A DNA stretch of 64,000 bases from Dryocosmus kuriphilus. Lineage: Eukaryota; Arthropoda; Insecta; Hymenoptera; Cynipidae. Below, one piece after another: positions 24,332 through 36,628 of this stretch (the first letter of the stretch is position 1; every line of letters starts with the position of its first letter). The notes beneath the pieces are model-generated. The model had not been told where the DNA came from and did no database searches. It saw only the letters and a program-made list of their open reading frames with translations. The position numbers and the translations under genes are program-made. The stretch spans positions 24,338,983 to 24,402,982 of the forward strand of contig CM076191.1 of the NCBI GenBank assembly GCA_038277395.1. The letters run 5' to 3'.

Positions 24332-24835
24332 TACATCAGATTTTTCAAAATTTTGCAAAAATTTTGAAAACTACGTAAGATAGAGAAAAGTGTCAAAAGA
24401 AGAAAGAAAAATTTAATTATTATCTCCTCTCCAAAATGTGGGCATAAGGTAAATCCTTATATTCGCTATATTACTACCTTCTTATCTTATTAACCTTCTT
24501 GAGAAAATCAAGTTTTAATATTTTCAGAAGAGCTGCCGCCATTTTATCAGTTTTGATTTTTTTAAATTTTTCGGTGGATTTCCAAAGAGAACGAAAAGAT
24601 CTATCAGACGCAAAAAAAAGTGAAATATCTATGTATATTGATTTAGATACTATAAAACTTTTAAAACAAATTTCGACAAATTTTTTATAAACTGCGTCAC
24701 CAAGTTTAAAAGTTCAAAGATACTGATAAGTTTGTCAAAAAAAATTTTTCTTCAAATTGGTAAAATACGTGTCCTCTAAAATTCCTTAAAAAACAGCATA
24801 TTTTGTCGCGAATCGATTCAATAACTTGAGCATGC

Positions 24836-25265
24836 TAATTTTGTTTACTATTTTTGATAAATATTTTAAATTGTAAATTAGGTAATGTAGCAGCTTCGTT
24901 ATGAATGTTCTTTTGTTGAACTCGTAAATCGAATGCCTACAATTAATCTACATACAATTAAACTCGAACACTGCCTTTTGCTCTTAAATTAATTTCATTA
25001 ATAGATTCCAGACTTTGCTTACGCGTATGTGTAAATTGGCTTGTAAAAATCCAATCTCCATTTTTTAACAACAAATTAAATATTTCATATGTTTAAAATA
25101 AAAGCAAGCAAAACTAAAAAATATATATGTAAAAAAAAAAATTTTTGTAAGACATACATAAAAAATAGCTCTTTTTGTGCTTATAAAATGTGCCGAAAGT
25201 GGTTATGCGGGTAATTGGTAAAATGATTGGCCAAATCCATAGAAAAATACATATAAATAAAACAG
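24836..25265. other. AT-rich intervening DNA, nothing recognised
   Basis: No supported feature between the giant foldback and the repeat fragment beginning near 25270. Confidence 0.35.
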
Positions 25266-25269
25266 CTAA

Positions 25270-25365
25270 TAAATAGTGCAGGATGAAGCGCTGGTTTTCC
25301 TCAAATCTCCACGTTTGAAGACCCGCAGAGTCGGGAAAAATGGTTTTTACAGTGCTCTCTGTCTG
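25270..25365 (-). repeat. fragment related to the GCTTCGCG repeat 3' end
   Basis: Read on the minus strand it contains aaaccatttttcccgactc and gggtcttcaaacgtggagat. This matches the 3' segments of the repeats at 38858 and 46006 (ggaggtcttaaaacgtggag), where a run of cagacagaca also lies just upstream. Confidence 0.6.
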
Positions 25366-25462
25366 TGATCTGCAGTAGTTTGTCTTTCTGTCTGTCTGCG
25401 TGTCTCTGTCTGTCTGTCTATCTCAGTTTGTCTGTCTCTGTCTGACTGTCTCTGTCTGACTG
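25366..25462 (+). repeat. (TCTG)n microsatellite, imperfect
   Basis: Imperfect tctgtctg tandem repeat with interruptions. It corresponds, on the opposite strand, to the cagacagaca tract of the neighbouring repeat family. Confidence 0.85.
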
Positions 25463-25859
25463 TAATATGTAGGCACGATAACTTTCGAAAGAATTATTCC
25501 ATTGGATTGCGCTTCGGCAAACTTTTTTAAACTCCCAAAAGAAAGAACAAGTTTGTTAACAAATATATTTCTTTGTATGTCTACAAATATATATGCTGAT
25601 TTGATTCTTTAATAAATGTATTATCCATCTGTATATTTTAGAATTTCGTTTTACAAATTACCAAACTTGAAAAATTACTTAAGAGGTCAATCATTGTACA
25701 TTTTTGTAGACAGAATTTTTGTATCATGTATTTCTAGATAGCGCCATTTTCTACACACTTCAAAAACATGAAACGGGGAAGTTTTTAGGCGCTTTTAACA
25801 ACAAATAGTATGTGGCACGCGTGCAAATAAGCAAACGTACAACCGACGAAGAGTGAAGT

Positions 25860-28800
25860 TTACAGTACCGCTATTTCGCACTTTTTATCACAAATCGTCA
25901 CCAAGTACTATTAATATTAGCCTTTTATCATAATTAACATTAACATATTATATTAAAGGCCGAGTCTAAAGGTACGGACTTGGAAATGGGAAGCACGGAA
26001 AAAAGTGAATCGTTCAGAAGACTCTCTAAACCAGCAGCTCTAACTATTTTAAATTGAAGCGCAGCTTTTCGTCGGTGAATTTTGTTAAATTTACTATTTC
26101 GCATTCAGGTTCTTTAAACTGACAACCTAAAAGTGTAGGATGAGCAATCTCAAATAGTAGGATGCACTGTTCTGCTCAGTGCATCGACATTCAAGAAAAA
26201 CTAGTAAAAACTATTTCGCATCGTTAGTCGCACACTTCGTGAGGAGAGTTGCTATTTCACACAGTAAGTCTTAATGCTGTGAATAATAATGTAGACGATT
26301 TCGCATTGTATACCACACGCTTTCAATAGTAAAATGGATTGTTTCCATTACAAGCTAAACATTTTGAATGAGTAAGTATTACTATTTCAAATTGTTAACT
26401 CGCTTATTAGGTAGTAGGAAAGATTTTTACTTGGTTACAGATTTGTAAAGGAAAAAATAGATATTTTTTTATTATTATTATTGCTTAATCATTTTTTATT
26501 TATATACTTAGACGCCACTACCTACAAACAACCACTTAAATGTATATTCGCATTTTTAACACTATTTAAAGTCGGAAAACGCTGGCGGCGGGGTTCGAAT
26601 CTAACTGCGGCCTACCTAACTTCCTAAAATCTAAACAAACGCATCACATAATTCCCTAACAACTAAGCCTCTCGGCTATTAAACCACTTACGTGTCCTGA
26701 ACAAAATCCAAGGTAAGACGTTTTCCCTGCTTTGGGGAAGGGTAGAGTGAGAAATTCTAGTAATTCTTTTCTTTTCGAAATTTGTAATGGTAGATGGGTT
26801 TTAAAATTTACAGGTATTTTTTTATTCATAAATTGATCTTCTATGAAAAAAAAATATATTCCAACAAACTCGGTCAAAGTTAAATACTCGTTATTAATTA
26901 CACAAAGTTATAAAAGCAACACATAATATTAACATAAGCGATAAATAAATAATTAACAATTATAATAATTCAACATTAATTTGATTAATAATATTTTTAA
27001 TTCGTAATGTAATAATAAAATTTTAAAATAGTTTCTTTTTTAATTTTGGGGTATTTTAATTGTTAAGGATTCTTTTTGAACTGTAAACAATATATAAATG
27101 ATATATTTTTTGTGATTTTCTCATTTGAAGAAAAATGTCAGAAAATTCAGTTCAAAGTTTCGTAATTTTAACATGTGGTTACGTAAAAAAAAAGTATTGG
27201 AAATTTCATAAAATTTTCCGTTACTTTTGTAGCATAAGATATTCGTAAAATTTAGGATACTTCTACGAAGTGTACAACTGTACAGATTCAAAATCAGTGT
27301 CGCCAGCTAACAAGAATTATGACTTTCGAATTGATATGGATATAAATCAAACGTATAGAGAGACAAACTCCAATTTACGATTCCAACAATATATAAGTCT
27401 ACAGAGACATTAGACAATTGAATTACAATATCTGAATCATTCAAAAGGATTATTGCAGCGCAGCTGTTTGGACTAAGTACTCAATAATACTAAGTACTGT
27501 CCATAAATTTTATTTGGCTTGAGTCTACCTGGCCCTCTCCGGCAGAGCTGTTTTGCAGAAGCAGGTCAGATTAATGAAATAAAGAAAAAGAGTATTTTGC
27601 AACTATATGAAAATATTATATTCACCAATGACATGTAATTTTTAATTGAAAAGTTGAAAGTTTAAAGCAGTTTAATTTAAATGGAAAAAATTCCGAAAAA
27701 AAAAAAAATTTCCATTTAAAAAAAAATAATTTCCTAGAATTTATTGGAAAAAAGATTTAATATCAGCTTTCTTATCTCAAGCATACATTAAATTTGATGA
27801 AAAATACCTTATCATTTAAAATAAGCAATAAGAAGTTTCATTAAATATTCGAATAAATACTGTAGTCATCTTCTAAGTTTCATAGGAAAAAATTGCACGT
27901 AGTTTTAATTCGAAAATATTCAAAAAAAGCTTTTTCGAAAGTTCACCTAACTCACGTGAAGAATCCACAAAAACTGTCTATCGTGGTGAATTGTATATTC
28001 CCCCACAACTTCTGGGGAATTTTTCCTTGACTTTTGTGGAAATTTCCACAATTTTGGGGAAAAGTAACCAATATCTTGGTGAAAGATATTTTTACTACAA
28101 CTTTTGGGGAATTTTCCCAATTTGTATGAAGATTTCCACAATTTTAGGCAAAATTACTTACTTTTTTTTGGTAAAATGTATTTTCACCACAATAATGTGG
28201 AATTTTCTCTACAAAATTGTAGAGAAAATTACACAAATTTTTATTTGGATCTAAATGTCACTAAATCAAATTGTAATATTGACACTCTCACTCAGCACTT
28301 GGTACAGAATTGGAAAGGTTATCTTACAATTTCGACTTGTAAAATTTACTTACCATTTCACTCTACAAAATTACTATTTGAATTTTTAATGTCAACAGTC
28401 TCACTCGGTACTTACCGCGATTCGAACAAGTGCATTTTAAAATGTGACGCACTCAAATTCGCTTCCGATCAGAGTTCATAGCTTTACTATTTTAAAAAGT
28501 TGAGTTGACACACTATTTCGTTAATCGGCCTTTAAGAAACATTACACATTACAATGTCGCATAATAAAATAAACTTTTCAATTCGGTGCACACGTTTACC
28601 ATTTTAGATATTAAAGCTGATAATATCGGTAAGTACTTACCTTTTTTTTTTTAGTTATTCGGACAGCTCACAAGTTGAATGGTACTTTTTCAAATAGTTA
28701 TTAAAACTAATTTATTGTTCCAATAATCTCTCTTTTCGCAATTTGAAATAGTAATGCTGACTTTAGGTTTTGTATATTTTTAGATTACTACCTCATACAG

Positions 28801-28860
28801 TATCTAAAACTATTCAAATTGTTTCTTGTACAATGCGAACAAGTAAACTTCAAGTTAACA
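25860..28860. repeat. region with recurrent CTATTTCGCA-like motif; possible degenerate foldback
   Basis: Variants of actatttcgcat occur near 25870, 26095, 26210, 26300 and 28512. The reverse form (atttgaaatagtaa) occurs near 28740, mirroring actatttcaaattg near 26388. gcacggaaaaaagtgaatc at about 25994 is roughly complemented by ttttttccgtgaggg near 28893. The signal suggests a diverged inverted repeat but could not be aligned continuously by eye. Nothing coding is supported. Confidence 0.35.
27985..28235 (+). repeat. short degenerate tandem repeat (~85 bp unit)
   Basis: About three copies of ttttggggaattttcc - tttccacaatttt - ttactac/caccac, followed by the perfect palindrome tctctacaaaattgtagaga near 28205-28224. 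The apparent ORFs at 27991-28481 are products of this repeat. Confidence 0.65.
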
Positions 28861-29687
28861 ATGCATGAAAGTGAATCTAACTATCTATTTTTTTCCGTGA
28901 GGGGGACGTGGCTTGTGTTCGAACGTATACACACTATGTATATTAAATTGTGAATAATAAATAAGTAATAAAACGAAGATAAATAATAAACAGTAGTTGG
29001 GAATAAAAATATTCGTTGGTATAATATAATTAAAATTCCAGATGAATATGTAATATTTTTAAAAATTGCAAAGTAATTTTATGTCTCATTTTAAACTTCG
29101 CTTATTTACAAATAAAATGAACTATACTTTAAATGTAACTGAACTATTTCATTAGAAAAATCTTAATTTAATCAGAGCTTATGTAAGCTTGTAATGTACT
29201 GGAACAGAAAATGATTTACATTTCAACCACAGGTGCCATCAAGTTCAGGGTCAAATCCTAGACAGACCTGCATTCATTTCATATCCTCGATTGACTAGTT
29301 TCAACTTAAAGATGTAATTTTATCTATTTTTTGTTTTATTCTAATTTTACGTACAATAGAAATAACATTAGTGGTTTCAAACTCTCTAAATTTCAATTAG
29401 TGAGAAAGGGGTTCTGAATCAAATCAGTAAGAATTTTCACTGATTCACAACACAAGCTCACTGATTTAAATTTAAAGAGATAAATAGGAAATGTCTCGCC
29501 GCCCTGAAATTCGGGATGAGTAGTCAAATATTTTTCATAAGTTTTGCTAGTCTCCCGAAATTTCGGGACTAGTCGATCCCCTTTCCAACTCTGCCAATTT
29601 TTCACCAATTTTTTGGGACGATTAGACGCGGCCTTATAAATAATGACAATACTTTTTAAAAACTTTAAGGATGAAAAAAATGCCTGG
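28861..29687. other. no supported gene
   Basis: AT-rich. A minus-strand frame at 29393-29764 (123 codons) runs into the next element and has no recognised domain; it is not called as a gene. Confidence 0.35.
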
Positions 29688-30523
29688 AGAGAACGTGCGG
29701 GGTAACTTTTACCACGCCAGCATAATAATGGGGAAACGAATGCCAAATAAGGTATGAAAGACATTGCGGTGTACGATAATTATTGCCGATGAATATAGTA
29801 CGTTTAGCGAAAAAAATTAAAAGAGTTACTTTAAAGTATGGTAATTCCGAGAGTAATTTCGAGTGACCAGAGCAATCTGGAGATTGACAAATAATATGAT
29901 AGAAATTTACAGAATTCAGATTATTCCCATGCTAGCATGGTAAACTCGAGTTTCGATCTCTCCTCGAGAATCGCTGTCCTTGCCTGTCACTACCCCACAA
30001 TATTCATTAAAATGATTAACATTATTTATTTATATTTATTTATCAATTTATTTATTATATATCATATTTTATCATTATAAATCATATACTGTATAATTCT
30101 GGAAGGTGAATCTAAAAATATTGTCTGTTTTGACGTATCTCATTCCATTTACGAGATACATTATATTTATTCCAATCTTAAACATTTTGAGAAAAATCTC
30201 TTAGATATTTGAAATCGTCAAAATCTTTAGATTCTGAATTTTATAACTTTCAAAACTGTAATTTCAGAATTAAAAAAATTTTATTTCAAATTTTTAATCC
30301 TTTGCAGCTGACCTTGGTGCTAAATGCGCCGTTACCTTCCAGCATGGTAATATTTGCACGCCTATTTTTTCCCTGACGCGAAACTCGGTTACCATACTGA
30401 TTGGTAATAATTATACTAAATTTATGGATAAATCTTGCATATATTTGCCTAAGTATTCATTTATTTGGCACTCGTCCCCCCATTATCGTGCTGGGATGGT
30501 AAAAGTTACCCCGCACGTTCTCT
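29688..30523. mobile_element. TIR element with AGAGAACGTGCGGGGTAAC ends
   Basis: Positions 29688-29755 are near-exact reverse complements of 30455-30523, giving ~65-bp terminal inverted repeats that include gtgcggggtaacttttacca and aatgcca. The 836-bp unit contains no transposase. Target duplication is not evident, so the family is unknown. Confidence 0.75.
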
Positions 30524-30747
30524 TCGTGTGTTGACAAATTTTTGCTATTAGACAGTTATGTCACAAAAAACAGGAAAAGTCTATATATAACAAAAAATCA
30601 GTAGTTTTTCTCGCCAGATGTTTTATTGTAAAGTAATATAAGTGCAAAAAAAAATTAAGTGAGGTATCAATTAGTATTTAATAATTCGATTGAGAAATTG
30701 GTTTATTAATATAGTTATTAGTTAACATGAAAAAATACTTATTAGGT

Positions 30748-31320
30748 AGGGTGACCTGACGTCCTCCTTTTCGCTTGCCTGTCCTCCTGTCCTCCTAAAC
30801 TGACGAAAACCCATAAAATGTCCTCCTTTTTGATCAAAAGACAAAATTTACCTTTTTTTCATAAAATATTCCTTACAATCGCATCGTGTGCTTCCGCATT
30901 TCCGCAATAAAAATGAGCACACATGTGCGCTCATCAAATCGATACGCGCGATAAAATATGACCGTTTGTGTTACTTGTTGATTTTACTTGTAACAATCCA
31001 GTTATCAGTGAACATTGATTATTATCAGTGATTAGTATGCCAAAAAGGAAGTGTACCTTCTCGGACAAACTTAGTAAGAACCCAAAATACCGATGCTTTT
31101 AGCAATACTTCTGAGGATACGGTAGCAAAATGTAATGTTTGCAACACAATTTCATTGTTTGTGTCAGCAAATAAACATTTAAAAAATATTAATTATTAAT
31201 TAATTAAATATTAATTTATTAAAAATATATTAATCCAATTTTTTTTTAATTTTGTGTTATTATAGGGGGGAGGGGGTGGCAAGGTTTTGTCCTCCTTTTT
31301 TCACTCAGGCAATATTAGAT
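30748..31320 (+). mobile_element. internally deleted hAT-like element remnant
   Basis: Begins tagggtgacctgacgtcctc and is rich in tcctcc motifs, reappearing as gttttgtcctcc near 31285. It carries the first coding part of a zinc-finger transposase (31037-31190) and then stops. The termini are not cleanly complementary, so limits are approximate. Confidence 0.45.
31037..31190 (+). pseudogene. N-terminal zinc-finger exon of a hAT-type transposase
   Basis: ATG at 31037 opens MPKRKCTFSDKLSKNPKYR. After a frame break near 31098 the reading continues SNTSEDTVAKCNVCNTIS and ends SANKHLK, giving a CxxC followed by a downstream His, as in the zinc finger that starts many hAT-type transposases with MPKRKCTF-like N-termini. 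The rest of the protein is missing. It is not contiguous with the gene at 35255-40507, which is on the other strand. Confidence 0.55.
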
Positions 31321-33060
31321 GATTATTTATTGAGTCGTTTGCACGTGTCCAAAAATTAAAACAAAATTACCGTACCGAGCAAACAGCAATTTAAAACAAC
31401 GGCAATTGTAAATATTAGAAATTATAAAAACCGCGGGTTAATGACACTTCCATTCTCTTCTTTCCCAATATCATATTTGAATGTTCAAAGGTGTGTATTT
31501 CTACATAACTCAGCAAAATATATGTCATTGTTTGAAAAATTGCACTCAAAGTCAGACCAGTTAGTAATGATTTTTTTGTGACCTCCATATCTGGGAAAAA
31601 ATCCAGAAATTGCTTTTTAACCGCTTCACTGTATCCTTTCGTCTTCGGTTACAAAACTTTGACTTACACCGACTCTAGTTTTTTTATTTATTGTTCAAAT
31701 TTTTCAGTTTTTAACACGTCAATACATAATAAAAATATTATTAATTTTTTAAAGGTTTTAAGTGGATCATGAGTTGTTGCGCCACTGGAAATAATCGTTT
31801 CTCTTATTCACTCAGAACAAGTCGTTTTAAATATTCTTATCTTCATTCATTAAAATCTCATGTAATTGAACAACTATAACTTTTTATGATGTCACATGCT
31901 GGTTCATGATATGTGTATATATAATCTTTTCTAGTGTTCCCAGTTATTCTTTGTCGCTTTGGGGTTCAGGAACGCACTTAACCAATTGCATTCATAAAAC
32001 ATAGTAAAGCAGAACTCATTCACGTGTCAAGCCGCGTATTAATGAATGTACTATACATGTATATATTATACAACTATGCTGACAACTTGACAACAGAAGC
32101 AACCGAATACGTAATGATAAGGAATACATATAGAACCTGGCACAAACAAGAAACGAAACTCCTTGGACATAGTTCTACGGTGTGACTTCGAGCAGTCTTT
32201 TTTTTCACCGTGAAATTAAAGTCGCGATAGTAGAATTTCCATTAACACTGCTCGTTGAAAGATTCATGAAGAAGGTGGAAGAACTTGATTGACGCTTTGA
32301 AACTTCAAGGTTTTAAGGAATTTTTTATTTTTACTTTTTTGATTCGAAAATATTCCTTAGATGAAATTAAATTTAGATTTCATATTGTTAATTTTGGTCA
32401 CCAAACACTTGGTATAACATCTATATTGATTAATGCTAAGCCCCTGGAAATTAAACACTTTCGAGTTTTATCCTAAAATAGCAACTCTGGATGACAAGAT
32501 AAAAAACTTGTGGGACAGGCTTTGAAGTGATTTTTGAAATTTCTAACTCTAAAATATTGATCTCTTTTCTTGACTAATATCTTTTTCAACTCAATATAAG
32601 TGATGAGTCTCAAATATTAAAAAAATAGTTTTAATATTATTTAGCAATTTTTCACTTCAAATTTTTGTTTGGGACACGTGGATGATAGAACATTTTGCAT
32701 ATTTTTTTGTTCATAATAATTTCTAAATGAATTCTTCTAATATTTGGAAACTTTACCAAATTGTACTTTGATATCAAAATAGAATTTTATTTCTGCATGT
32801 ACATTCTTCATTGGACTTTTACATATAAATACTACATTGTATACTTTCCTAGTTGCAACTACTTTATAAATTCAGGACTTTGACACTTTTTTTCCTAGAT
32901 TCGTAGTTACGAAAATATAATCAGAACATGTTTAGCTCAGTCATACTCTTCCCAGCTTCCTACCATTCTAGGACGCTAATTCTTATAATCATCAATTCTG
33001 AATTGTTTTTCTTAACTCTAAGAACATGCTTGATATTGCATCTTGATATTCCCCCGTTAA
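31321..33060. other. AT-rich DNA, nothing recognised
   Basis: Only short chance frames; no repeats with clear ends and no splice-supported exons were found. Confidence 0.35.
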
Positions 33061-33084
33061 GAAATCTTAGTTTCAATACTTAAA

Positions 33085-33128
33085 CCAGTATAATATACTG
33101 GTATATAATATATAGTTATGTATAATAT

Positions 33129-33165
<37 letters not shown>

Positions 33166-33245
33166 CTTTAGATATAATATATCTAACGTATATAATATAC
33201 TTTATCATATACTTTATCAAAGCATATTATGCTTTGATAAAAGTA
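33085..33245. repeat. AT microsatellite cluster
   Basis: Runs of tatata with imperfect tataatatacttta units, including an uninterrupted (TA)n tract near 33133-33160. Confidence 0.85.
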
Positions 33246-34164
33246 CTTTATGTTGAATTCTTGATTAAAGTGTGATTGAAGCTTATACAAAAATAAATTG
33301 CTTTTCTGTGAATACTTCTGTAGTGCGTATACCCGTGCGTATAGCACGTACGGCTCACATTCCACATAGGTGGTGTAATATTACTGCATTATTCGGGGTG
33401 TGAGGGTTTGAGAAGCCTTCTTGCTCTAGTTCTGTACGGAGAGTCCTCTGATGCAGGCGTGCTTAATTTTCTTGCTTTTAAAATAAAGTCTAAAAGTAAA
33501 CTTATAATTTTGAAGAATTTATTTATTAATAACCATATCCCATAATTTCTAAAACTTTACTGATATATTTTTAAAAAATGTATTAATCGAAGGAAATGTG
33601 GAAATTGACTGGGAATTAAAGTAGTTAATTTATTGTCTATCACCCTTAACCTTATTTAAATTACAGAGATCTAATATTATGGGCACACTAAATAGGGAAA
33701 TTTACAGAATAGACGCTTTAAATTTATAATTTTGGTTCAAAGTGTTTACAAATTTAAAAGCATTCAAATATATACCGAAATTTATTTCCAACTATTGTAA
33801 GATTTTAAACTCCAGTTTAATGGCCTTCAAACTTTAATTATGCTTATCTTCATTGCAGATTGGTCATTTTGATATGTGCATGCATTAATTTTTCAATTAC
33901 ATTTTGTTCCTTTGGATAATAATTGGTAATGAAAGTTGAAGCTTCTTAAAAATGGGACTAAAATACAACTTCAACTATAGATAAAAATTATAAATCGTGC
34001 ATGAAATATAGTTTTAAAGACAATTTACTTTTAAATTTGTTTTTTAATTTTGAAAATCGATTCTCTAGGCGTGAAAATGAAGGTGACCCTGAATAGAGAT
34101 ACTTCGTTCAATGTCAGGGATGTTGATTATTCGAAAGCTTATCTGCAAAGTTCCCGCATGAATA
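33246..34164. other. AT-rich DNA, nothing recognised
   Basis: No supported coding or repeat feature. Confidence 0.35.
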
Positions 34165-34296
34165 AATTGCACCACATATACCTGCGTACCTTCCCCTTCC
34201 AGTGCGCAATGACAATGGCGAACTGGAAAGGGTTCGTGAGGGATAGTGTCGTTGCGTACTGGAAGGGGAAGGTACGCAGGTATACGCGGTGCAATT
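34165..34296. repeat. 132-nt near-perfect hairpin
   Basis: Arms of about 52 nt (34165-34216 and 34245-34296) pair with only about five mismatches. Both contain cctgcgtaccttccccttcc or its complement, around a ~28-nt loop. Three overlapping frames here are shadows of the palindrome. It could be a tiny MITE or a hairpin RNA template; nothing distinguishes these. Confidence 0.75.
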
Positions 34297-35254
34297 GATG
34301 ATCGCCCGAATATGTTGCGTGGATATAAAGAATATTTATTTGGGATAATAAAACAATTACTTTGTAAGATTGTATGCATAACATGATCCTCGTATAACTA
34401 TCGTTCAGTGTACTCATGATTGCGATGTTTGAACCACGTGACGCAACAACTGGCGATTCGATGTTTTCTTTCTTGACAGACGCTGTATTTTACGGTTTTC
34501 ACGGTTACGGTCGCGTGCAGTGCGATGACGCGCTTCGACATTATTTCCGAGTGCATTTAAACCAGCAATGTTGCCAACTTGAAAGAGTGATTTTGCGACA
34601 CACTGTTGTCAAAATTGCGGATTTTGAAAAGAAAATGCGGGCAACTTGTTTTTGCTCATTTATCATGTTGTAACTAAAGAAAAATGCTTTTTTATGACGC
34701 TACGGTAAAAAAGAACAGAGTTAGCTTCGGGTTCAGGTTTCAGGTGCGATCTATATTGTGCTCGCAGACCTTATTTCGAGTCATGACGTCAGCTGGCAAG
34801 ATATCTGCTTACCGGAGGACAAACAATAACACTAAATACATGGGAGTAAATTTTATTTTTTTAATATCTTCGTGAAAAATTATCTCTTACAACTAATTTT
34901 TTTAGTGATCAGTTTTTATTTTTCAAGAAGTATTTAATGAAATAATAAAATCGATATTTTTTCATATTGATTCTAATAGTTCATTAAATAGTAATGAACA
35001 GTCTTCAGTTTACGAATCACAGAATTAAGCTCGTAAAAGATGGAATGAATAATTCTTCAGTCCATAGACGTATGGAAAAGAAATCCTAACTTCTAGTTTG
35101 ATTTTAAATTGTGGCAATTAGTTGCTTACTTAGTTTACAATTATTGGTAACGATCACAGTCTTTGGGTTATGAATCTTATCATAAAAATAAATGATTAAA
35201 ATATAATACTGCAAATCAAGAAGTATTATGCAAGCTTAAGAGGAAACAATGTTT
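34297..35254. other. nothing recognised
   Basis: AT-rich flank downstream (minus strand) of the hAT-type transposase gene; the element's terminal repeat was not located. Confidence 0.35.
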
Positions 35255-36626
35255 TCAGTCAGCAAAACTAAACAATTCAGAAGCATCAACATCTTCTTGG
35301 TGTACCTGAGGCGGCGTGGAGGTGTACATAGATTTAGACATCCTACTAAACATTTTGGAAAGTGGTGAAAACTTAACGCAGCAACCTCCTTGCTTTCTGC
35401 GGCTTGGTTCGCATGAAGTATGCCGTCGTTGACTGTGGGAGTAATTTTATTACATAGTTTGTTCCGTCTCTTTTGTCTTTATATTATTGATTTTTGCAAA
35501 CTTACAATCGTAATTGGAAAAAGGCATCGAAAGGGCGGTTAGGGCAAACTTGGGAAGGGCCTTGAACAGCTGCTCTCCGCACTCATCTCTGTGATGCAAC
35601 AACTGTAAACAGAACAGATAGAGCAAATTTTGTAGAGAAGTGTTTTGATGAAGTAATCAACAATTATACATGACATTTTCTTAAAATAATACCTTGTACC
35701 AGAACTGATCTGGCTTAGATGCATTGCACACATCATGGGGCAAATTCTCAGCCTCCAGCGGCAGTTGTCTCCACTCGTCATCAACGACCTGGATCTCGTT
35801 TTCAGCGAGACATCGTGGTAGAAGACACGCCAGAGTGTGCATCCGAGCAAAAGCGGGATTACTAAAGGTGTACCTACATTCATGTGACATAAAGTATAAT
35901 AATTATTATAATAGAAAGGTACTATGATACATGCATGTTAAATGTTATAGCGTTATACCTCAATCAACTGGCAAAATGTGACAAGCAAAAGCCGGCATCT
36001 TTCTTTTAAATTCTTGATTTGCTTAGGGTTGGCCTGACACTCTTGTTTTGAGAGCTGAGACATCACATCAACACCCAGGTACATGTTATCAATATGTACA
36101 TATTTTTTACCGTCATCTGGGCAAATCTCGTCGTTTGAGGTGCGCAAAACGTAGTCACGAGACATAAAAGTCAACAAAAATTCTTTGCACGCTGTTATCA
36201 TCCGGTCATGCAGCACAGTTATTATTGTCTTCTCAGACTGGAAGTACTCATTCACGCATGTAATCTTCGGCAATATCCACTTGAGGAAGTAATAATACGC
36301 TTTAATGGATGGATCTGACAAGCTTGAATAAATGATGTCCGCAGTCTGTCGGTGCAACTTCAGTGTTTGGTCATTAAAGTACAATTTCAGCGCATCCCAA
36401 TTCGCCAAAATACGTAGTACCGCTGGAGTGAACGACAACCAACGTGTTTGACTAGGATGGAGCATATTGGTAATATTCAGCTAAAAAAGTTCCTGGAATT
36501 GAATGGACTGTGCTCGACGTTTGCTGCTATGGCTAAAATAATTAAAAAGAAGGCGACACAGGTATTTGCAAATACAGGAAAGTACTTTGCATGCTTCACT
36601 GGCGCAGAAGTGTAAAGAGTGGAAAA
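35255..36626 (-). pseudogene. hAT-type transposase, C-terminal half (interrupted gene)
   Basis: Read right to left: the frame after the mariner target site encodes CIFHSLHFCASEACKVL and KRRAQSIQFQELF, then shifts near 36480 to MLHPSQTRWLSF (36465-35959). This is the conserved hAT block preceding the insertion domain. Exons 35693-35873 (donor GTATTA), 35506-35602 (ending ALTALSMPFSNYD, donor GTAAGT) and 35255-35432 (NDGILHANQA, with a small shift before GGCCVKFSP, stop TGA at 35255-35257) complete the gene. The usual ER-FS part of the dimerisation domain after SNYD is not present, so an exon is missing or lost. The middle of the gene lies at 37965-38633, beyond the mariner. Confidence 0.78.
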
Positions 36627-36628
36627 TA

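Larger units (their letters stand above)
14166..24835. mobile_element. giant foldback element (~10.7 kb) with satellite core
   Basis: gcatgctcaag at 14166 is complemented at 24825-24835. Imperfect reverse complementarity continues inward: 14200-14400 with 24500-24715 (shared gaacgaaaagatctatc and gccgccatttt), 14850-15110 with 23200-23420, 15300-15480 with 22370-22560, and a degenerate ~116-bp repeat in both arms. The core (16490-21310) is a ~155-bp satellite whose orientation flips near 20815. The right arm keeps pieces of a protein gene (about 22744-23290); the left arm has lost most of it. No target duplication was detected at the ends, and the arms differ by several indels. Foldback/Galileo-like architecture is inferred from structure alone. 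Confidence 0.75.

Noticed and set aside
26586..26604. tRNA B-box-like sequence ggggttcgaatct
   Set aside because: No A box at the right distance and no acceptor-stem pairing on either strand; at most a decayed tRNA-derived SINE.
27991..28481. Frames of 87 and 125 codons
   Set aside because: They translate a short tandem repeat rich in ggaattttcc/ttccacaa; the repeated peptide is not a known domain.
29393..29764. 123-codon minus-strand frame
   Set aside because: Its 5' third lies in the terminal repeat of the 29688-30523 element and no domain or codon signature supports it.
34050..34417. Three overlapping frames of 82-104 codons
   Set aside because: They are generated by the palindromic hairpin read on both strands.
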